Positions 1-9,709 are shown, numbered from the stretch's first letter. The stretch: DNA of 64,000 nucleotides from CAYZMS01 sp964479625 (GCA_964479625.1 CAYZMS010000011.1:1-64000); one strand, 5' to 3'. The notes: generated by a model from the letters alone, not told the origin. Numbers and translations are program-made.

Positions 1-9
1 AATTAACGA

Positions 10-39
10 AAAGCCTCGTTGCTATTGCAGCGGGGCTTT
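10..39 (+). terminator. Intrinsic terminator of an upstream gene
   Basis: A stem of about 13 pairs (positions 10-22 with 27-39, two G-U wobbles) closes a TATT loop. The T-rich segment after it is short and interrupted. It probably ends a gene lying before the window. Confidence 0.6.
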
Positions 40-125
40 CGTCTTTATTGGAGATAGCTAATCCCCTTTTGAGCCTCAACCAATTTGTAATTCGTAGCTT
101 CGCCTGAGCATTACCGCCAAATACC

Positions 126-1544
126 ATGTGGAAGCAACTTTCAATAGCCGATCGAATATTACTTGTCTGTGGACATCTGTTCTTTTTAGTGTTGATCCTG
201 TGTTGCCTTTTTTTGTATCAGGAACGATTGCTGGCCTTCGATACGGCTTATTACACCTTTCACCTTCTCACCTACGAAGAATTTTTCATCAAGCACGGAC
301 GATACATCAGCTATCTTACTCAGTGGGTACCCCTGTTGGGCATTCACCTGCACTGGCCCTTACCCTCCGTTTTTAGTTCATTTTCCGTTTCTTTTTATAT
401 CTGGTTCTATCTCTTCTTTATCCTGATCAGCCACGGGTTTCGCTCAATTTCAGGAGGGACCTTACTGGTTTTTGCCCTTTGCCTGGGGATGCGGTACAAA
501 TTTTTCGCAGCGATTTCAGAGATTACCTTTGCTATTGCGATCGCTGCGCTCTTGATCGCTTGGTTAGCTAATAGGCCAGCAAGGTGGCAACTTGGCCCTA
601 TTGACTTTCTGATCGTTGGCCTTTGTCTGCTCGGCCTCTTTGGAGCACACCTCGCTGTATTTGTTCCAATAGCTGCTTTTTTGATTTTTCAGCGCTTGTA
701 CGAATGGGATTGGATGAATTGGAAACAATGGGTCATGCCAATGCTGATATTTGGTGTACTAGCCCTGAAGTTCTTCTTCGTTCAAGGAGATAGTTATGAA
801 TCTGATAAGATGAGTGCCCTTTTTGACCCCAACCTGATCAAAGATCTTTACGAAAACCCTGGCGACTACTTCATCTACACAGCTTTAAAATCATACCTGA
901 TAAGGGAATACCTGCCCTTATTGATCGCTTTTTTGGGCAGTGTCGTCTGGTTGTTCAGTAAAGGGAAAACAGGTGCCGGTATCCTTATTTTACTGACTGC
1001 CATGGCTTGGCTGGGGTCTATTATCCTGACCTATTCCTACCTGAGGGGGCCGGTTTACATTATGCTTGATGGATATCTGGCTGTTTTCGGTTTGATCGCT
1101 GGAATCCCGTTCTACTATTTTCTAAAAGAAAACCGACAGACGACCTGGGCTATTGCAGCCGTGGGGTTGATCGTATTCAGCACTATTCGCATGGTCGAAA
1201 AACGGCATTTCTACCGACAACGTTTAACCCATATTCAAGGTACTTTCGCCCTTCATCCTGAAGAGACCAAATTATTGGTTCCCCAATCCCTTTTTGAATG
1301 GGATGTGATGTGGTACCCCTACGAAATCCCGCATGAATCCTTAATGCTCACGGCCCTGGATGGTCCGGAGACATGCAAGACGATCTTTATCAATATAGAT
1401 GCTGTTCAAGATGCAGATTGGCTGGAATCCTCCGGGTTTTTACAGTTCAATGGCGCTTTGGATATCCATGCGCTGAACCGCTCTCCTTACTTCGAGTTAG
1501 CCCCCCAGCCTTATATACGGGTCGATACCGTAAGTTGGAAGTAA
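126..1544 (+). CDS. Multi-pass membrane protein of unknown function
   Basis: A 472-residue protein starting at an ATG. About ten to twelve hydrophobic helices fill residues 10-360, and a soluble tail of about 110 residues follows. The first long extracytoplasmic loop (residues about 36-65) holds Asp and Glu residues after the first helix. That layout recalls GT-C fold glycosyltransferases and related polyprenyl-phosphate sugar enzymes, but I see no family-specific motif, so the enzyme assignment is only a suggestion. It stands alone, with a 185-bp gap before the next gene. The gap (1545-1729) has no convincing terminator. Confidence 0.75.
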   Translation: MWKQLSIADRILLVCGHLFFLVLILCCLFLYQERLLAFDTAYYTFHLLTYEEFFIKHGRYISYLTQWVPLLGIHLHWPLPSVFSSFSVSFYIWFYLFFILISHGFRSISGGTLLVFALCLGMRYKFFAAISEITFAIAIAALLIAWLANRPARWQLGPIDFLIVGLCLLGLFGAHLAVFVPIAAFLIFQRLYEWDWMNWKQWVMPMLIFGVLALKFFFVQGDSYESDKMSALFDPNLIKDLYENPGDYFIYTALKSYLIREYLPLLIAFLGSVVWLFSKGKTGAGILILLTAMAWLGSIILTYSYLRGPVYIMLDGYLAVFGLIAGIPFYYFLKENRQTTWAIAAVGLIVFSTIRMVEKRHFYRQRLTHIQGTFALHPEETKLLVPQSLFEWDVMWYPYEIPHESLMLTALDGPETCKTIFINIDAVQDADWLESSGFLQFNGALDIHALNRSPYFELAPQPYIRVDTVSWK

Positions 1545-1729
1545 GCCTTCTTGAAAGGGATAAATGTTAAAGTAACCACAGAGTAGTATCTTTTGCGAAA
1601 ATTTCCGTCCTAAGCATAAGTAAGGCAAAGAGTATAAGGGTTGAGGCCTGGTCCAACTAAAGGATAATCGAAATGGAAGATTTTCAAGCTTCCCGACAAT
1701 TACTATCTTCGTATTAAATTGAACACCCC

Positions 1730-2317
1730 TTGAACCAACCCTGCAAAAAATACAAGGATAATTCATTCGACGACTCGGAAGTCATCAGAACGTACCTGAA
1801 GAGTCAGGCCGCTCTTTGCTTCAGCCTCCTGTATAATAAGTACAGCAGCAAGGTTTTTGCAAAGTGCCTTTCCATTCTAAAGGATGAAGCACTTGCAAAG
1901 GACGCCACCCAGGAAATTTTTACCAAGATCTTCATGAATCTAGCGCGCTTCGGCGAAAAGTCGAAGTTTTCAACCTGGCTCTATTCAATCACTTATAATT
2001 ACTGTATAGATTTTATTCGAAAGAATAAAAAGCACGGGGCTTTATTTTCCGACGAGATGGAAAAGGCCCCTGACGTGCCGGATGACGATGTACCAGATGA
2101 GGAACTATTACAAACCGAAGTACGCTTGTTAAAACAAGCACTGGAAACTATTCCAGTAGATGACAAAATGATACTTCTGATGAAGTATCAAGATGAAATG
2201 TCCATTAAGGAAATTGCGGACGTTATCGAGAAATCAGAAAGTGCGGTAAAAATGAAAATAAAAAGGGCGAAGCAAAAAGCGATGAGAGTACGCAATGATC
2301 TGCTTGCGCCTGCTTGA
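1730..2317 (+). CDS. ECF-type RNA polymerase sigma factor
   Basis: A 195-residue sigma-70 family protein. Region 2 lies at residues about 30-100, with the DATQEIF and W-L-Y-S-I segments typical of core binding and -10 recognition. Region 4 lies at about 135-190 and ends in a helix-turn-helix (IKEIADVIEKSESAVKMKI). The linker is acidic (DVPDDDVPDEE). The start is a TTG: the frame is closed by TAA 12 bp upstream, and the first internal Met falls inside region 2. A TATCTTCG at 1704-1711 is one base off the phylum's -7 box. The downstream gene overlaps or abuts the stop codon, suggesting a co-transcribed regulatory partner, but that protein is not a membrane anti-sigma of the usual kind. Confidence 0.9.
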   Translation: MNQPCKKYKDNSFDDSEVIRTYLKSQAALCFSLLYNKYSSKVFAKCLSILKDEALAKDATQEIFTKIFMNLARFGEKSKFSTWLYSITYNYCIDFIRKNKKHGALFSDEMEKAPDVPDDDVPDEELLQTEVRLLKQALETIPVDDKMILLMKYQDEMSIKEIADVIEKSESAVKMKIKRAKQKAMRVRNDLLAPA

Positions 2318-2331
2318 CCCAAAAACGATAT

Positions 2332-2667
2332 ATGAGTAATAATTTTAAACTTTTATTTGAAGCGGAAGAGGAACGCTTTCGACCTTATGAACGGGGGGTC
2401 CGGGAGAATATTTCCCATCAGCTTGGGGTATACCGCCTTATCGGGAGCATTGTGGACATGTACCTTTCCAAGGCAGGAGAGGTGCTGATGACCATGGCCA
2501 ATGCCGATATTTCCAGGGAGATGCCCCCAAACGCAGGTGGCCTGGATGCAGATGGACCCTTGCCGCTACTTCCCCCACCAGTAGGAGGTGGAGAACATCG
2601 TCCTCCTACTGATCCGAAACCGGACAGCCCCGGCCGTAACCTAACAGATGGAACTGATCTTAAATAA
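2332..2667 (+). CDS. Small conserved-type protein coupled to the sigma factor
   Basis: A protein of 111 residues from the ATG at 2332; a TTG at 2314 inside the sigma stop region is an alternative start. The first 60 residues are charged and then helical (SIVDMYLSKAGEVLMTM), without a clear transmembrane span. The last 45 residues are rich in Pro, Gly and Asp and look disordered. Its position 15 bp after the sigma gene suggests a partner or modulator of that sigma factor, which is inference. I cannot assign a family with certainty. Confidence 0.65.
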   Translation: MSNNFKLLFEAEEERFRPYERGVRENISHQLGVYRLIGSIVDMYLSKAGEVLMTMANADISREMPPNAGGLDADGPLPLLPPPVGGGEHRPPTDPKPDSPGRNLTDGTDLK

Positions 2668-2688
2668 TACTTGCCAAAAACCTAACCC

Positions 2689-3612
2689 ATGCTCAAACTT
2701 TTACTCCTTCAAGCGGAGGGAACCTTCCTCCAGCGGATGCGGGAAATTGTCAATGATCCCTTCATAACAGAGATCCTTTCCCGCTCCTTATCGTTCCTGG
2801 GTAAGCTGGCAGGAGCGCTAATTTTGTTATTAATTGGCCGTTATATTGCGCGGTTGGTACAAAAGATCGTCAAAAGGGTACTGGAACGCGTAGGAGTGGA
2901 CCGCCTGGCCGAACGTCTGGGAAATATTGATCTGTTTAAAAAAGCTCCAATTAACTTTACACCCAGTGTACTAATTGCCAAATTTTTATACTACCTCATT
3001 TTCTTTATTTTCTTTATGGTAGCAACTGAAGTGCTGGGGATCGAAGCGCTTTCGGATATGATCATGCAGATCTTTAACTACATTCCTTCTCTTATCTCCG
3101 CCATGGTGGTTTTCGTAGTAGGGGTATTGTTAGCAGATTTTCTAAAAAATATTGTAGCTACCGCTTTAAAATCCCTGAATATACCCGCCGGAGGACTGAT
3201 CGCAAATTTTGTTTTCTATTTTGCCTTTGTTACGGTAGTAATTATTGCCCTTTCTCAAACAGGTATTGATACCAACTTTTTGCAAAACAACATATCCATT
3301 ATTCTGGCAGGGGTTGCATTAGCCTTTGCTATAGGATATGGCTTTGCTAGCCGGTACATTTTGAGCAATATGCTTTCGGCCTACTACAACCGAAAGAAAA
3401 TAGAAGTAGGCGATATCATTAGTATGCGTAATACCCCCGATGATGTGATCAAAGGAGAAATTACCCATATCGATTCCACCTCTTTCGTGATAGAATCGAA
3501 GGAACGGCGTGTGGTTATGCCCCTTTACAAGTTAAATACCGATCCATACGAGCTTTACCCCATGGGGAGGTCGGTCAACACCCAGGATGATGAAAATAAT
3601 GATGATCAATAA
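2689..3612 (+). CDS. MscS-like small-conductance channel, conserved TM helix family
   Basis: A 307-residue inner-membrane protein. A helix at residues about 35-58 is followed by a short basic cytoplasmic segment, and then by hydrophobic stretches near 95-120, 128-155, 165-192 and 200-225. After the last helix comes a short beta-rich domain (VGDII at about 241, then a VVMPLYKL segment near 277), which resembles the MscS beta domain. Such proteins are thought to open under membrane tension. The acidic C-terminal tail (DDENNDDQ) is cytoplasmic if the topology is like MscS. It may be co-transcribed with the DUF3078 gene 15 bp downstream. Confidence 0.75.
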   Translation: MLKLLLLQAEGTFLQRMREIVNDPFITEILSRSLSFLGKLAGALILLLIGRYIARLVQKIVKRVLERVGVDRLAERLGNIDLFKKAPINFTPSVLIAKFLYYLIFFIFFMVATEVLGIEALSDMIMQIFNYIPSLISAMVVFVVGVLLADFLKNIVATALKSLNIPAGGLIANFVFYFAFVTVVIIALSQTGIDTNFLQNNISIILAGVALAFAIGYGFASRYILSNMLSAYYNRKKIEVGDIISMRNTPDDVIKGEITHIDSTSFVIESKERRVVMPLYKLNTDPYELYPMGRSVNTQDDENNDDQ

Positions 3613-3627
3613 ATCCTTTTGACGAAC

Positions 3628-4746
3628 ATGAAGAACATCTACGCTCTGATTACTATCCTTTGTTTGGGAACTCTTTCCCTTTCCGGGCAAAGTATAGACT
3701 CCTTACTGAATGAAATCGATTCATTGAAAAACACTATTGCGACCCTGAACCTTCAAATAGATACTCTGAAGGGAGATACGGTTGTGGCCCCTGAGGTGGT
3801 GGAGATTCCCCCAAAATGGAAAGTGGGAGTTGGAGTAGGCCTTGACTTCAGCCAGTTACTTCAAATAAATCCTCGGCAGGGTGCAGGACAGAACCGGATC
3901 GGAGGGGGCATTGCTTTAAACCTGTTTGGAAATTATACCGATAAGCGATTTTCGTGGGATAACTCGCTCACCTATCAGTTTGGAATTCAACGATTTGGAT
4001 CGGGAGTGATCGCCCAGGGGAATGAAACCCAACGCATTCCCTTCGAAAAGGCTATTGATGAGCTTCGGCTAAACTCAACAGCGGGATATCGAACCGGTGA
4101 AAATTCTAAATGGTTTTATGCGGGGGACTTGTTTTTTATGACCAGTCTAACTCCAACCTACCTGGGTAATGAAGAATATCCCGGGTTCTTCCTGACAGAT
4201 GTCACAGGGGAAGGAAGGCTGCAATCCAAATTCTTTAACCCGGCTACGCTTAACCTATCCCTGGGTATGGATTATAAGCCAAATGAGAAATTCTCCATAT
4301 ACTATTCGCCAATAGGAGTCAAATTTATCTTTGTGCCGGATGATAATATTGCGGCCTTAGGTATTCACGGTAACCCGGTAGAAGGCGAACCGGATCCTGA
4401 TACCGGTCTGTATCCAGAATTCGAAAATTCTTTTAAAGGTCTGGGACAGACCCTCCGCCTTAAATACGCCAATACCTTCCTCAACGCCCGGTTGATCTTT
4501 ACCTCCAACCTTCGTCTGTTCTCAAATTATCTGGAAAACCCACAGAATATCGATGTGGACTGGAACAATGAACTTGGGTTCAAGATCCTGGAAGGGTTAA
4601 CGGCAACCCTGACTACCAACATTTTCTATGACGATGATGTGGAAGTTTTTATTACGGATTTCGATGCAGTGGGTGGAGTTTCTGGAACTGGAAAGCGGGT
4701 GAGCTTCACGGAGCAACTGTTGCTGAAATATACCGTCAATTTTTAA
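3628..4746 (+). CDS. DUF3078 family outer-membrane-associated protein
   Basis: A secreted protein of 372 residues. The signal peptide (MKNIYALITILCLGTLSLSGQ) supports the ATG at 3628 over the TTG at 3619. A short heptad-like segment (residues about 24-46) precedes the body, which alternates aromatic and polar residues like an outer-membrane beta-barrel and ends in an aromatic residue (Phe). The DUF3078 family is common in Bacteroidota and has no established function. The gene lies 15 bp after the channel gene and 12 bp before pssA, so all may share a transcript. Confidence 0.75.
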   Translation: MKNIYALITILCLGTLSLSGQSIDSLLNEIDSLKNTIATLNLQIDTLKGDTVVAPEVVEIPPKWKVGVGVGLDFSQLLQINPRQGAGQNRIGGGIALNLFGNYTDKRFSWDNSLTYQFGIQRFGSGVIAQGNETQRIPFEKAIDELRLNSTAGYRTGENSKWFYAGDLFFMTSLTPTYLGNEEYPGFFLTDVTGEGRLQSKFFNPATLNLSLGMDYKPNEKFSIYYSPIGVKFIFVPDDNIAALGIHGNPVEGEPDPDTGLYPEFENSFKGLGQTLRLKYANTFLNARLIFTSNLRLFSNYLENPQNIDVDWNNELGFKILEGLTATLTTNIFYDDDVEVFITDFDAVGGVSGTGKRVSFTEQLLLKYTVNF

Positions 4747-4758
4747 GCCCTGATCCAG

Positions 4759-5466
4759 ATGAAGGCCACCCTGCCTAATGGCATAACTTTAATAAATCTC
4801 TTTTTAGGATCAGTGGCGGTGATCGCCTTGCTGAATCAGCAAACGAGCCTGGCCTTTGCCTGTACGCTCGCTTGCCTCCTTGCGGATCTCCTGGATGGGC
4901 TGGTAGCCAGAAGTTTAAACGTTCAATCACCTCTGGGTAGGGAACTGGATTCGCTGGCCGATGTGATTTCGTTCGGGCTGGTCCCGGGGGTGCTCATTTA
5001 CTGCTTAATGGCCAGTTTGATCTTTTCAAATGAAGGCCTGGTATGGGGGGCAACACCTGCCCTTGTGTTAACTGCGTTTTCAGCCCTGCGTCTTGGAAGG
5101 TTTAATTTAGATACCCGGCAATCCGAAGATTTCATCGGCCTGCCTACCCCGGCCTGTACGATATTGGTTTGGGGCCTATCCTTTTGGATCGAACGTAGTC
5201 AGCAGCCATTGTTCCGGCAGTTACTATTTTTCTATCTTTTGATCGCTTTATTAAGTTACCTTTTAGTCTCCCCCTTGCCCTTGTTTAGCCTGAAGTTCAA
5301 AAAGCTCAAATGGCCAGGCAATGAGATAAAAATTATCTTTGTACTGCTATCAGTCGTTTTATTGGTTTATTGGTGGCATTTGGCCTTGGCTCCTATTATT
5401 GTTTTATACCTGGTCATGTCATTGGTGGATAACTTTCTAAATCGAAAAACAAGCCATGAAATTTAA
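4759..5466 (+). CDS. pssA: CDP-diacylglycerol--serine O-phosphatidyltransferase
   Basis: This integral membrane enzyme transfers serine to CDP-diacylglycerol and gives phosphatidylserine, the precursor of phosphatidylethanolamine. The CDP-alcohol phosphatidyltransferase signature is complete: D46-G47, A50-R51, G60, D64 and D68 with the canonical spacing, preceded by D43. Several hydrophobic helices follow. Its length of 235 residues fits the Gram-positive/Bacteroidota PssA type. The family also holds PgsA, but the motif spacing and short N-terminus fit PssA better. The 3' end overlaps purS by 11 bp. Confidence 0.85.
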   Translation: MKATLPNGITLINLFLGSVAVIALLNQQTSLAFACTLACLLADLLDGLVARSLNVQSPLGRELDSLADVISFGLVPGVLIYCLMASLIFSNEGLVWGATPALVLTAFSALRLGRFNLDTRQSEDFIGLPTPACTILVWGLSFWIERSQQPLFRQLLFFYLLIALLSYLLVSPLPLFSLKFKKLKWPGNEIKIIFVLLSVVLLVYWWHLALAPIIVLYLVMSLVDNFLNRKTSHEI

Positions 5467-5716
5467 AGCAGAAATCGATATCATGCCCCGAAAGGAACTT
5501 CTGGACCCCCAGGGGAAAACCGTAGGGAACAATCTTAAGAATATCCAGATCGATGGGGTGGAGGATGTACGGATCGGTAAACACATCAGCATGATCTTTG
5601 AAGCCACCGATGAAGCTGCAGCCAATGAACTGGTGGAAACTGCCTGCAAACGATTACTTGCCAATCTGATTATGGAAAATTATACCTTTTCTATCGAAGC
5701 ACTTGAAATGGCCTAG
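5456..5716 (+). CDS. purS: Phosphoribosylformylglycinamidine synthase, PurS subunit
   Basis: A protein of 86 residues with the PurS pattern: MKFKAEIDIMPR, then DPQG-V-N-L and the V-R-GK strand near residues 37-41, and a final N--IE-Y-FSIE-like segment. PurS is the small structural subunit that bridges PurL and PurQ in the fourth step of purine synthesis. purL and purQ are not in this window, so purS is detached from them here. The start overlaps pssA by 11 bp and the 3' end lies just ahead of rsmI, so these three genes are probably translated from one message. Confidence 0.88.
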   Translation: MKFKAEIDIMPRKELLDPQGKTVGNNLKNIQIDGVEDVRIGKHISMIFEATDEAAANELVETACKRLLANLIMENYTFSIEALEMA

Positions 5717-5726
5717 TGCTGTTGCT

Positions 5727-6404
5727 ATGTTGTATCTCATCCCAACTCCCATTGGCAATCTGGAGGATATGACCCTTCGGGCCATCCGCCTTTTAGGGGA
5801 AGTAAAGCTTATCCTGGCCGAGGACACCAGGACATCAGGTCGATTATTGAAGCACTATGAAGTAGAAACGCCAATGCGTTCTTACCATGCCTTCAATGAG
5901 CACCAGTTAGTGGAACAACTGGTGGAAGAACTAAAAAAAGGAGTGGATATGGCTTTGATCACCGACGCCGGGACTCCGGGGATTTCAGATCCGGGGTTTT
6001 TAATGGTGCGCGCCTGTCGTGATGCCGAAGTTCGAGTGGAATGCCTGCCCGGGGCCAATGCTTTGATCCCCGCCCTCGCGGCATCCGGTCTCCCCTCCGA
6101 TAAGTTTTTTTTTGAAGGCTTTTTACCCCACAAAAAAGGCCGCCAAACCCGTTTAAAATTCCTGGCAGATTTCCCCCATACTTTCGCCTTATACGAATCT
6201 CCTCACCGTTTGATAAAATGCCTGGATCAACTAGCTACTTATTGCGGGCCAGAACGGCCAGCCTGCGTGGCCAGAGAACTGACCAAACTTCACGAAGAGG
6301 TTAAATGCGGCACCCTGGAAGAATTAAAGACCTACTACGAAGGGCCCGGCACTGCAAAAGGAGAGATCGTCGTTTTGGTAAGTGGAAAGAGTGATAAAGG
6401 CTGA
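5727..6404 (+). CDS. rsmI: 16S rRNA (cytidine(1402)-2'-O)-methyltransferase
   Basis: A protein of 225 residues of the tetrapyrrole methylase fold. The N-terminal PIGNLEDMTLRAI motif and the DAGTPGISDPG loop are diagnostic of RsmI, which 2'-O-methylates C1402 in the ribosomal decoding centre using S-adenosylmethionine. The start is the ATG at 5727: the family begins LYLIPTPIGN, and the longer frame from TTG 5703 only adds residues read from the purS end. It lies 10 bp after purS. Confidence 0.92.
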   Translation: MLYLIPTPIGNLEDMTLRAIRLLGEVKLILAEDTRTSGRLLKHYEVETPMRSYHAFNEHQLVEQLVEELKKGVDMALITDAGTPGISDPGFLMVRACRDAEVRVECLPGANALIPALAASGLPSDKFFFEGFLPHKKGRQTRLKFLADFPHTFALYESPHRLIKCLDQLATYCGPERPACVARELTKLHEEVKCGTLEELKTYYEGPGTAKGEIVVLVSGKSDKG

Positions 6405-6450
6405 AGACTGCCCGGGGTCCATTCCACGTCTTGAGCCGCCCCCAGCCTTT
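6396..6450. terminator. Hairpin between convergent rsmI and tricorn genes
   Basis: An 8-bp inverted repeat (AAAGGCTG at 6396-6403, CAGCCTTT at 6443-6450) with an inner AAGAC/GTCTT pair spans the rsmI stop codon. There is no U tract, so if it terminates transcription it is a weak or factor-assisted site. Confidence 0.4.
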
Positions 6451-6457
6451 ATGGTGC

Positions 6458-9400
6458 TTATTTATTAATGTCCTTAAGCAATTCTTCAATAGCCTTTTCC
6501 AATTGTTGATCCCGCCCGGTATCGATGATCCCCGGCGTGTTTTTGACCTTGAATTGTGGCACCGTCTGATTGTTTTCCAGCCAATCGCCAGATTTATCCT
6601 TTGCACTTACCGGAACCACTCCCCACACACCGCCATTGGGTAAGCGTTCCCAACCAGCAAAGCTGCAGGTACCTGGAGTAGGCATTCCGACCGTTTTTCC
6701 AATCTTCAGATCGGTATATCCACAGGCGAAGCAATGCCCGTCGCTGTAATTGGCCTCATTGAACATTGCCAGGGTAGGTTTGGTCCAACGGCTGGTGGGT
6801 TCCCTCCCGACTACTTTATCTTCCGTTGCATAGGTAAGGAAAGGTTCACCCGTAAAGAACATGGCCAGGTCAGCTACCAGATCTCCACCACCATTGAAGC
6901 GGGTATCTACGATTACACCTTTGCGGGTGAAATACTTGCCCATCATATCCTCATAGATATTTCTGAACGGGCCGTCGCTCATACTAGGGATGTGGACATA
7001 CCCCAATTGGCCCTCTGATCGCTCTTCTACTTCTTCCCGGTTCTTTTCTACCCATCGATCGTATAGCAGGTTGTATTCGGCTCCAAGGCTGATGGGCTTC
7101 ACGGTGATTTGCTTGCGCTCCCCTTTCTCTGGGTCGAAAATATCCAGTAAGGTGAACTTGTTTGCTTTTCGATTCAGGTATTGGGAATAGTCTTTATCAG
7201 GAGAAAGCAATTGACCATCGATTTTTTCTATGATCATGTCGGCTTTTATGTCCAGGCCTGCTTTGTCTAGTGGCCCGTCTTCGATAACTTCGGTGATCAG
7301 CATTCCGTTATCCTCGTATTCATAATCCCAGAAAACGCCCAAAGATGCTGTCGCATCTCCGTTATTGATGTTTTTACTATAACGGGCACCGGCGTGGGAG
7401 ACATTCAGTTCTCCAAGCATTTCAGAAAGCAATTCTGCAAAATCATAACCGTTTCCTGTATGTGGTACGTACTTAGCGTATTCAACTTTCAGGCTATCCC
7501 AGTCGACACCATGGAAATTCGAATGGTAAAAGATATTTTTGGTGCGGTTCCAGACATGCTCAAACATGTAATGCCGCTCCGCATCCGCATCCAGCGTCAT
7601 TTCCCCTGCAATTTTAATACCTTCCTTCTTGCCTTTGTCGGGTTCGATCTTTGAAATGCTCCCCTCGCTTAGCAAGTAGAGGTTTTCCATTTTATCATCC
7701 CACTGAAGAGCGCCTCCACTGGCGTTCAAAGTAATGCCCATCTTGGTTTCCTTTGTTCGCAGCTCGGTTACCCAGAGATTCATGCCTTTTTCGAAGCGGG
7801 CAAGGTAATATAGTTTTTCCCCGTCTTTCGAAAGTACCGCATCTCCCAGGTCCGAGGAATGGATGGTCAGCCGTGCTATCCGTTCATCTAGGTTCTCCCA
7901 ATCGAATGTGAGCAGGCTGTCCTTTTTGGCTTCCTCCTTGTCTTTATCGTCTTTCTTTTCCTTTTTATCGTCCTTTTTTTCCTCCTGTTTTTTCTTTCTT
8001 TCCTTTTTGGCCTCTTCTATGGCCTTCACAAGGTCGAACTCCTCCTTGTCCAACCGAAACTTATCCCAGCCCTCCTTGGTGAAAAACATGCTGTAAACAT
8101 CATCCTGGGTTTGGCCGCTGGTGGCATAACTTTTCAATCCGTTGCGGTTGCTAAACCAAAGCATCTGCTTGCCATTATTTACCCATTTAGGCCGGCTATC
8201 GTAATAACCGCTTTCGGTCAGGTTAACCCGTCTTGTCCCATCGGCTGACATTAGAAGGACTTCTCCATTGCTGAGGGTTGCACTCCAGCCGATCAGTAAC
8301 CATTTACTGTCGGGGCTCCAGGTAAAATACTTATCCCCCGCCCGAAAGGTGAAAAGATCCTCCGATGAGAGCAGAGTAACTTCTTCTCCGCTTTCCAGGT
8401 TTCGAACCTTAATATTACGACGATCAGCTACATAAGCGACCCTACTGCTATCTGGGGAAAACTTAGCCAGGTAGTTGTCTACTTCGCTTTCGATAAGGGG
8501 CATTTCTTCCAGGAGCGTAGAGGCAAACAAGAAGGGTTCTTCTTCATTTCTGACTACCTTGGTTTGGTAGATGCCCCATTTCCCGTCGCGTTCTGCGGAA
8601 TAAACGACGGAAGCACCATCCGGCGTAAACTCAACGAAGGCCTCCCTGCCCGGAGTGTTGGTAATACGTTTGGTCATGGACCCATCCACGCTGGTGACAA
8701 ATACTTCCCCTCTTGCCACAAAGGCTATCTCCTTTCCATTTGGCGAAATATCCATTTCCTGTACACCGCCATTAATAGTGATGACTTCATCCTTATTTTT
8801 TCCAGCTTGAGATCGTATGCTTCCAACAACTTTTTGGGGGCTTCCTCCTTCAGCCATAGTATAAAGGGCTCCATCCCAGGTGAAACAAAGGCGGTTTCTC
8901 CCCCTGCTTAAAAAGCGGACGGGATGCATCTCAAAGCTGGTGAGTTGTTTTTTGGAGGTGCCATCCAAGTTCATCTGGTATACATTAAAACTACCGCTTT
9001 CCTCACTTAGGTAAAAGAAGCTATCCCCATCTGAATTAAAGACCGGTTGGCGTTCCTCCCCTTCGAACGTAGTGATTTGACGATGCTTCCCGGTTTCAAA
9101 ATCGTAAGCCCAGATATCCCTTGTAATGGAGGAGGTGTGATGTTTTCGCCATTCGTTCTCTCCTCCCTTTTTATCCTGATAAAGCAGGGTTTTCCCATCA
9201 GGGCTGAACTGTGCATATTCTGCAGGGGTCGTAAAGACCTGCCTGACCCGCCCCCCTGTGGTAGAGACCTCATACAATTCCGGGAGATAGGAACGAGGGT
9301 ATTGTCGGTGTTCGGCGATATCCATTCGACTTGCTCCAAAGACCACTCGCTGACCATTGGCAGAAAAGCTATAGGGGTGCTCATCATTGGAGTGAAAAGT

Positions 9401-9709
9401 TAATCGTTTGGCGGCTCCACCTGCTGCAGGCATTACAAAAATATCGAAATTTCCGTACCGATCGGAGGCAAAGGCCAAAGAATCCCCTTTTTGATTCCAA
9501 ACAGCCAGGTAATCATGCGCCTCGTGAAAGGTCAATTGTCGAGCATCGCCGCCCGTAGCAGGAACAACAAATAGATCCCCCTTGTAGGTAAAGGCTATCT
9601 GGCTCCCATCTGGCGATATGGCCGCATGCCGGATCCATTGAGGTTGGGTTTGGCTGAAACCCAGGCCTGCAATAAGCAATAGGAACAGGCTGATCGAAAG
9701 TCGTTTCAT
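6458..9709 (-). CDS. Tricorn-type S41 protease, secreted
   Basis: A protein of 1083 residues with a signal peptide (MKRLSISLFLLLIAGLGFSQ). Residues about 25-560 are TolB/PD40-like beta-propeller repeats (repeated I-S-P-D-G and F-S-P-D-G turns). A Lys/Glu-rich linker lies at about 575-620. A tricorn core domain, a PDZ domain (about 775-855) and a C-terminal S41 protease domain follow. The S41 part shows VDTRFNGGGDL and a YSDGH segment that fits the tricorn catalytic Ser region. Such proteins degrade peptides in the periplasm. It is the last gene of the polA-VWA-tricorn operon, 26 bp after the VWA gene. Confidence 0.9.
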   Translation of the reverse strand: MKRLSISLFLLLIAGLGFSQTQPQWIRHAAISPDGSQIAFTYKGDLFVVPATGGDARQLTFHEAHDYLAVWNQKGDSLAFASDRYGNFDIFVMPAAGGAAKRLTFHSNDEHPYSFSANGQRVVFGASRMDIAEHRQYPRSYLPELYEVSTTGGRVRQVFTTPAEYAQFSPDGKTLLYQDKKGGENEWRKHHTSSITRDIWAYDFETGKHRQITTFEGEERQPVFNSDGDSFFYLSEESGSFNVYQMNLDGTSKKQLTSFEMHPVRFLSRGRNRLCFTWDGALYTMAEGGSPQKVVGSIRSQAGKNKDEVITINGGVQEMDISPNGKEIAFVARGEVFVTSVDGSMTKRITNTPGREAFVEFTPDGASVVYSAERDGKWGIYQTKVVRNEEEPFLFASTLLEEMPLIESEVDNYLAKFSPDSSRVAYVADRRNIKVRNLESGEEVTLLSSEDLFTFRAGDKYFTWSPDSKWLLIGWSATLSNGEVLLMSADGTRRVNLTESGYYDSRPKWVNNGKQMLWFSNRNGLKSYATSGQTQDDVYSMFFTKEGWDKFRLDKEEFDLVKAIEEAKKERKKKQEEKKDDKKEKKDDKDKEEAKKDSLLTFDWENLDERIARLTIHSSDLGDAVLSKDGEKLYYLARFEKGMNLWVTELRTKETKMGITLNASGGALQWDDKMENLYLLSEGSISKIEPDKGKKEGIKIAGEMTLDADAERHYMFEHVWNRTKNIFYHSNFHGVDWDSLKVEYAKYVPHTGNGYDFAELLSEMLGELNVSHAGARYSKNINNGDATASLGVFWDYEYEDNGMLITEVIEDGPLDKAGLDIKADMIIEKIDGQLLSPDKDYSQYLNRKANKFTLLDIFDPEKGERKQITVKPISLGAEYNLLYDRWVEKNREEVEERSEGQLGYVHIPSMSDGPFRNIYEDMMGKYFTRKGVIVDTRFNGGGDLVADLAMFFTGEPFLTYATEDKVVGREPTSRWTKPTLAMFNEANYSDGHCFACGYTDLKIGKTVGMPTPGTCSFAGWERLPNGGVWGVVPVSAKDKSGDWLENNQTVPQFKVKNTPGIIDTGRDQQLEKAIEELLKDINK

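Noticed and set aside
7900..8040. A low-complexity repeat as a mobile or satellite repeat
   Set aside because: It encodes the Lys/Glu-rich linker of the tricorn protease in frame.
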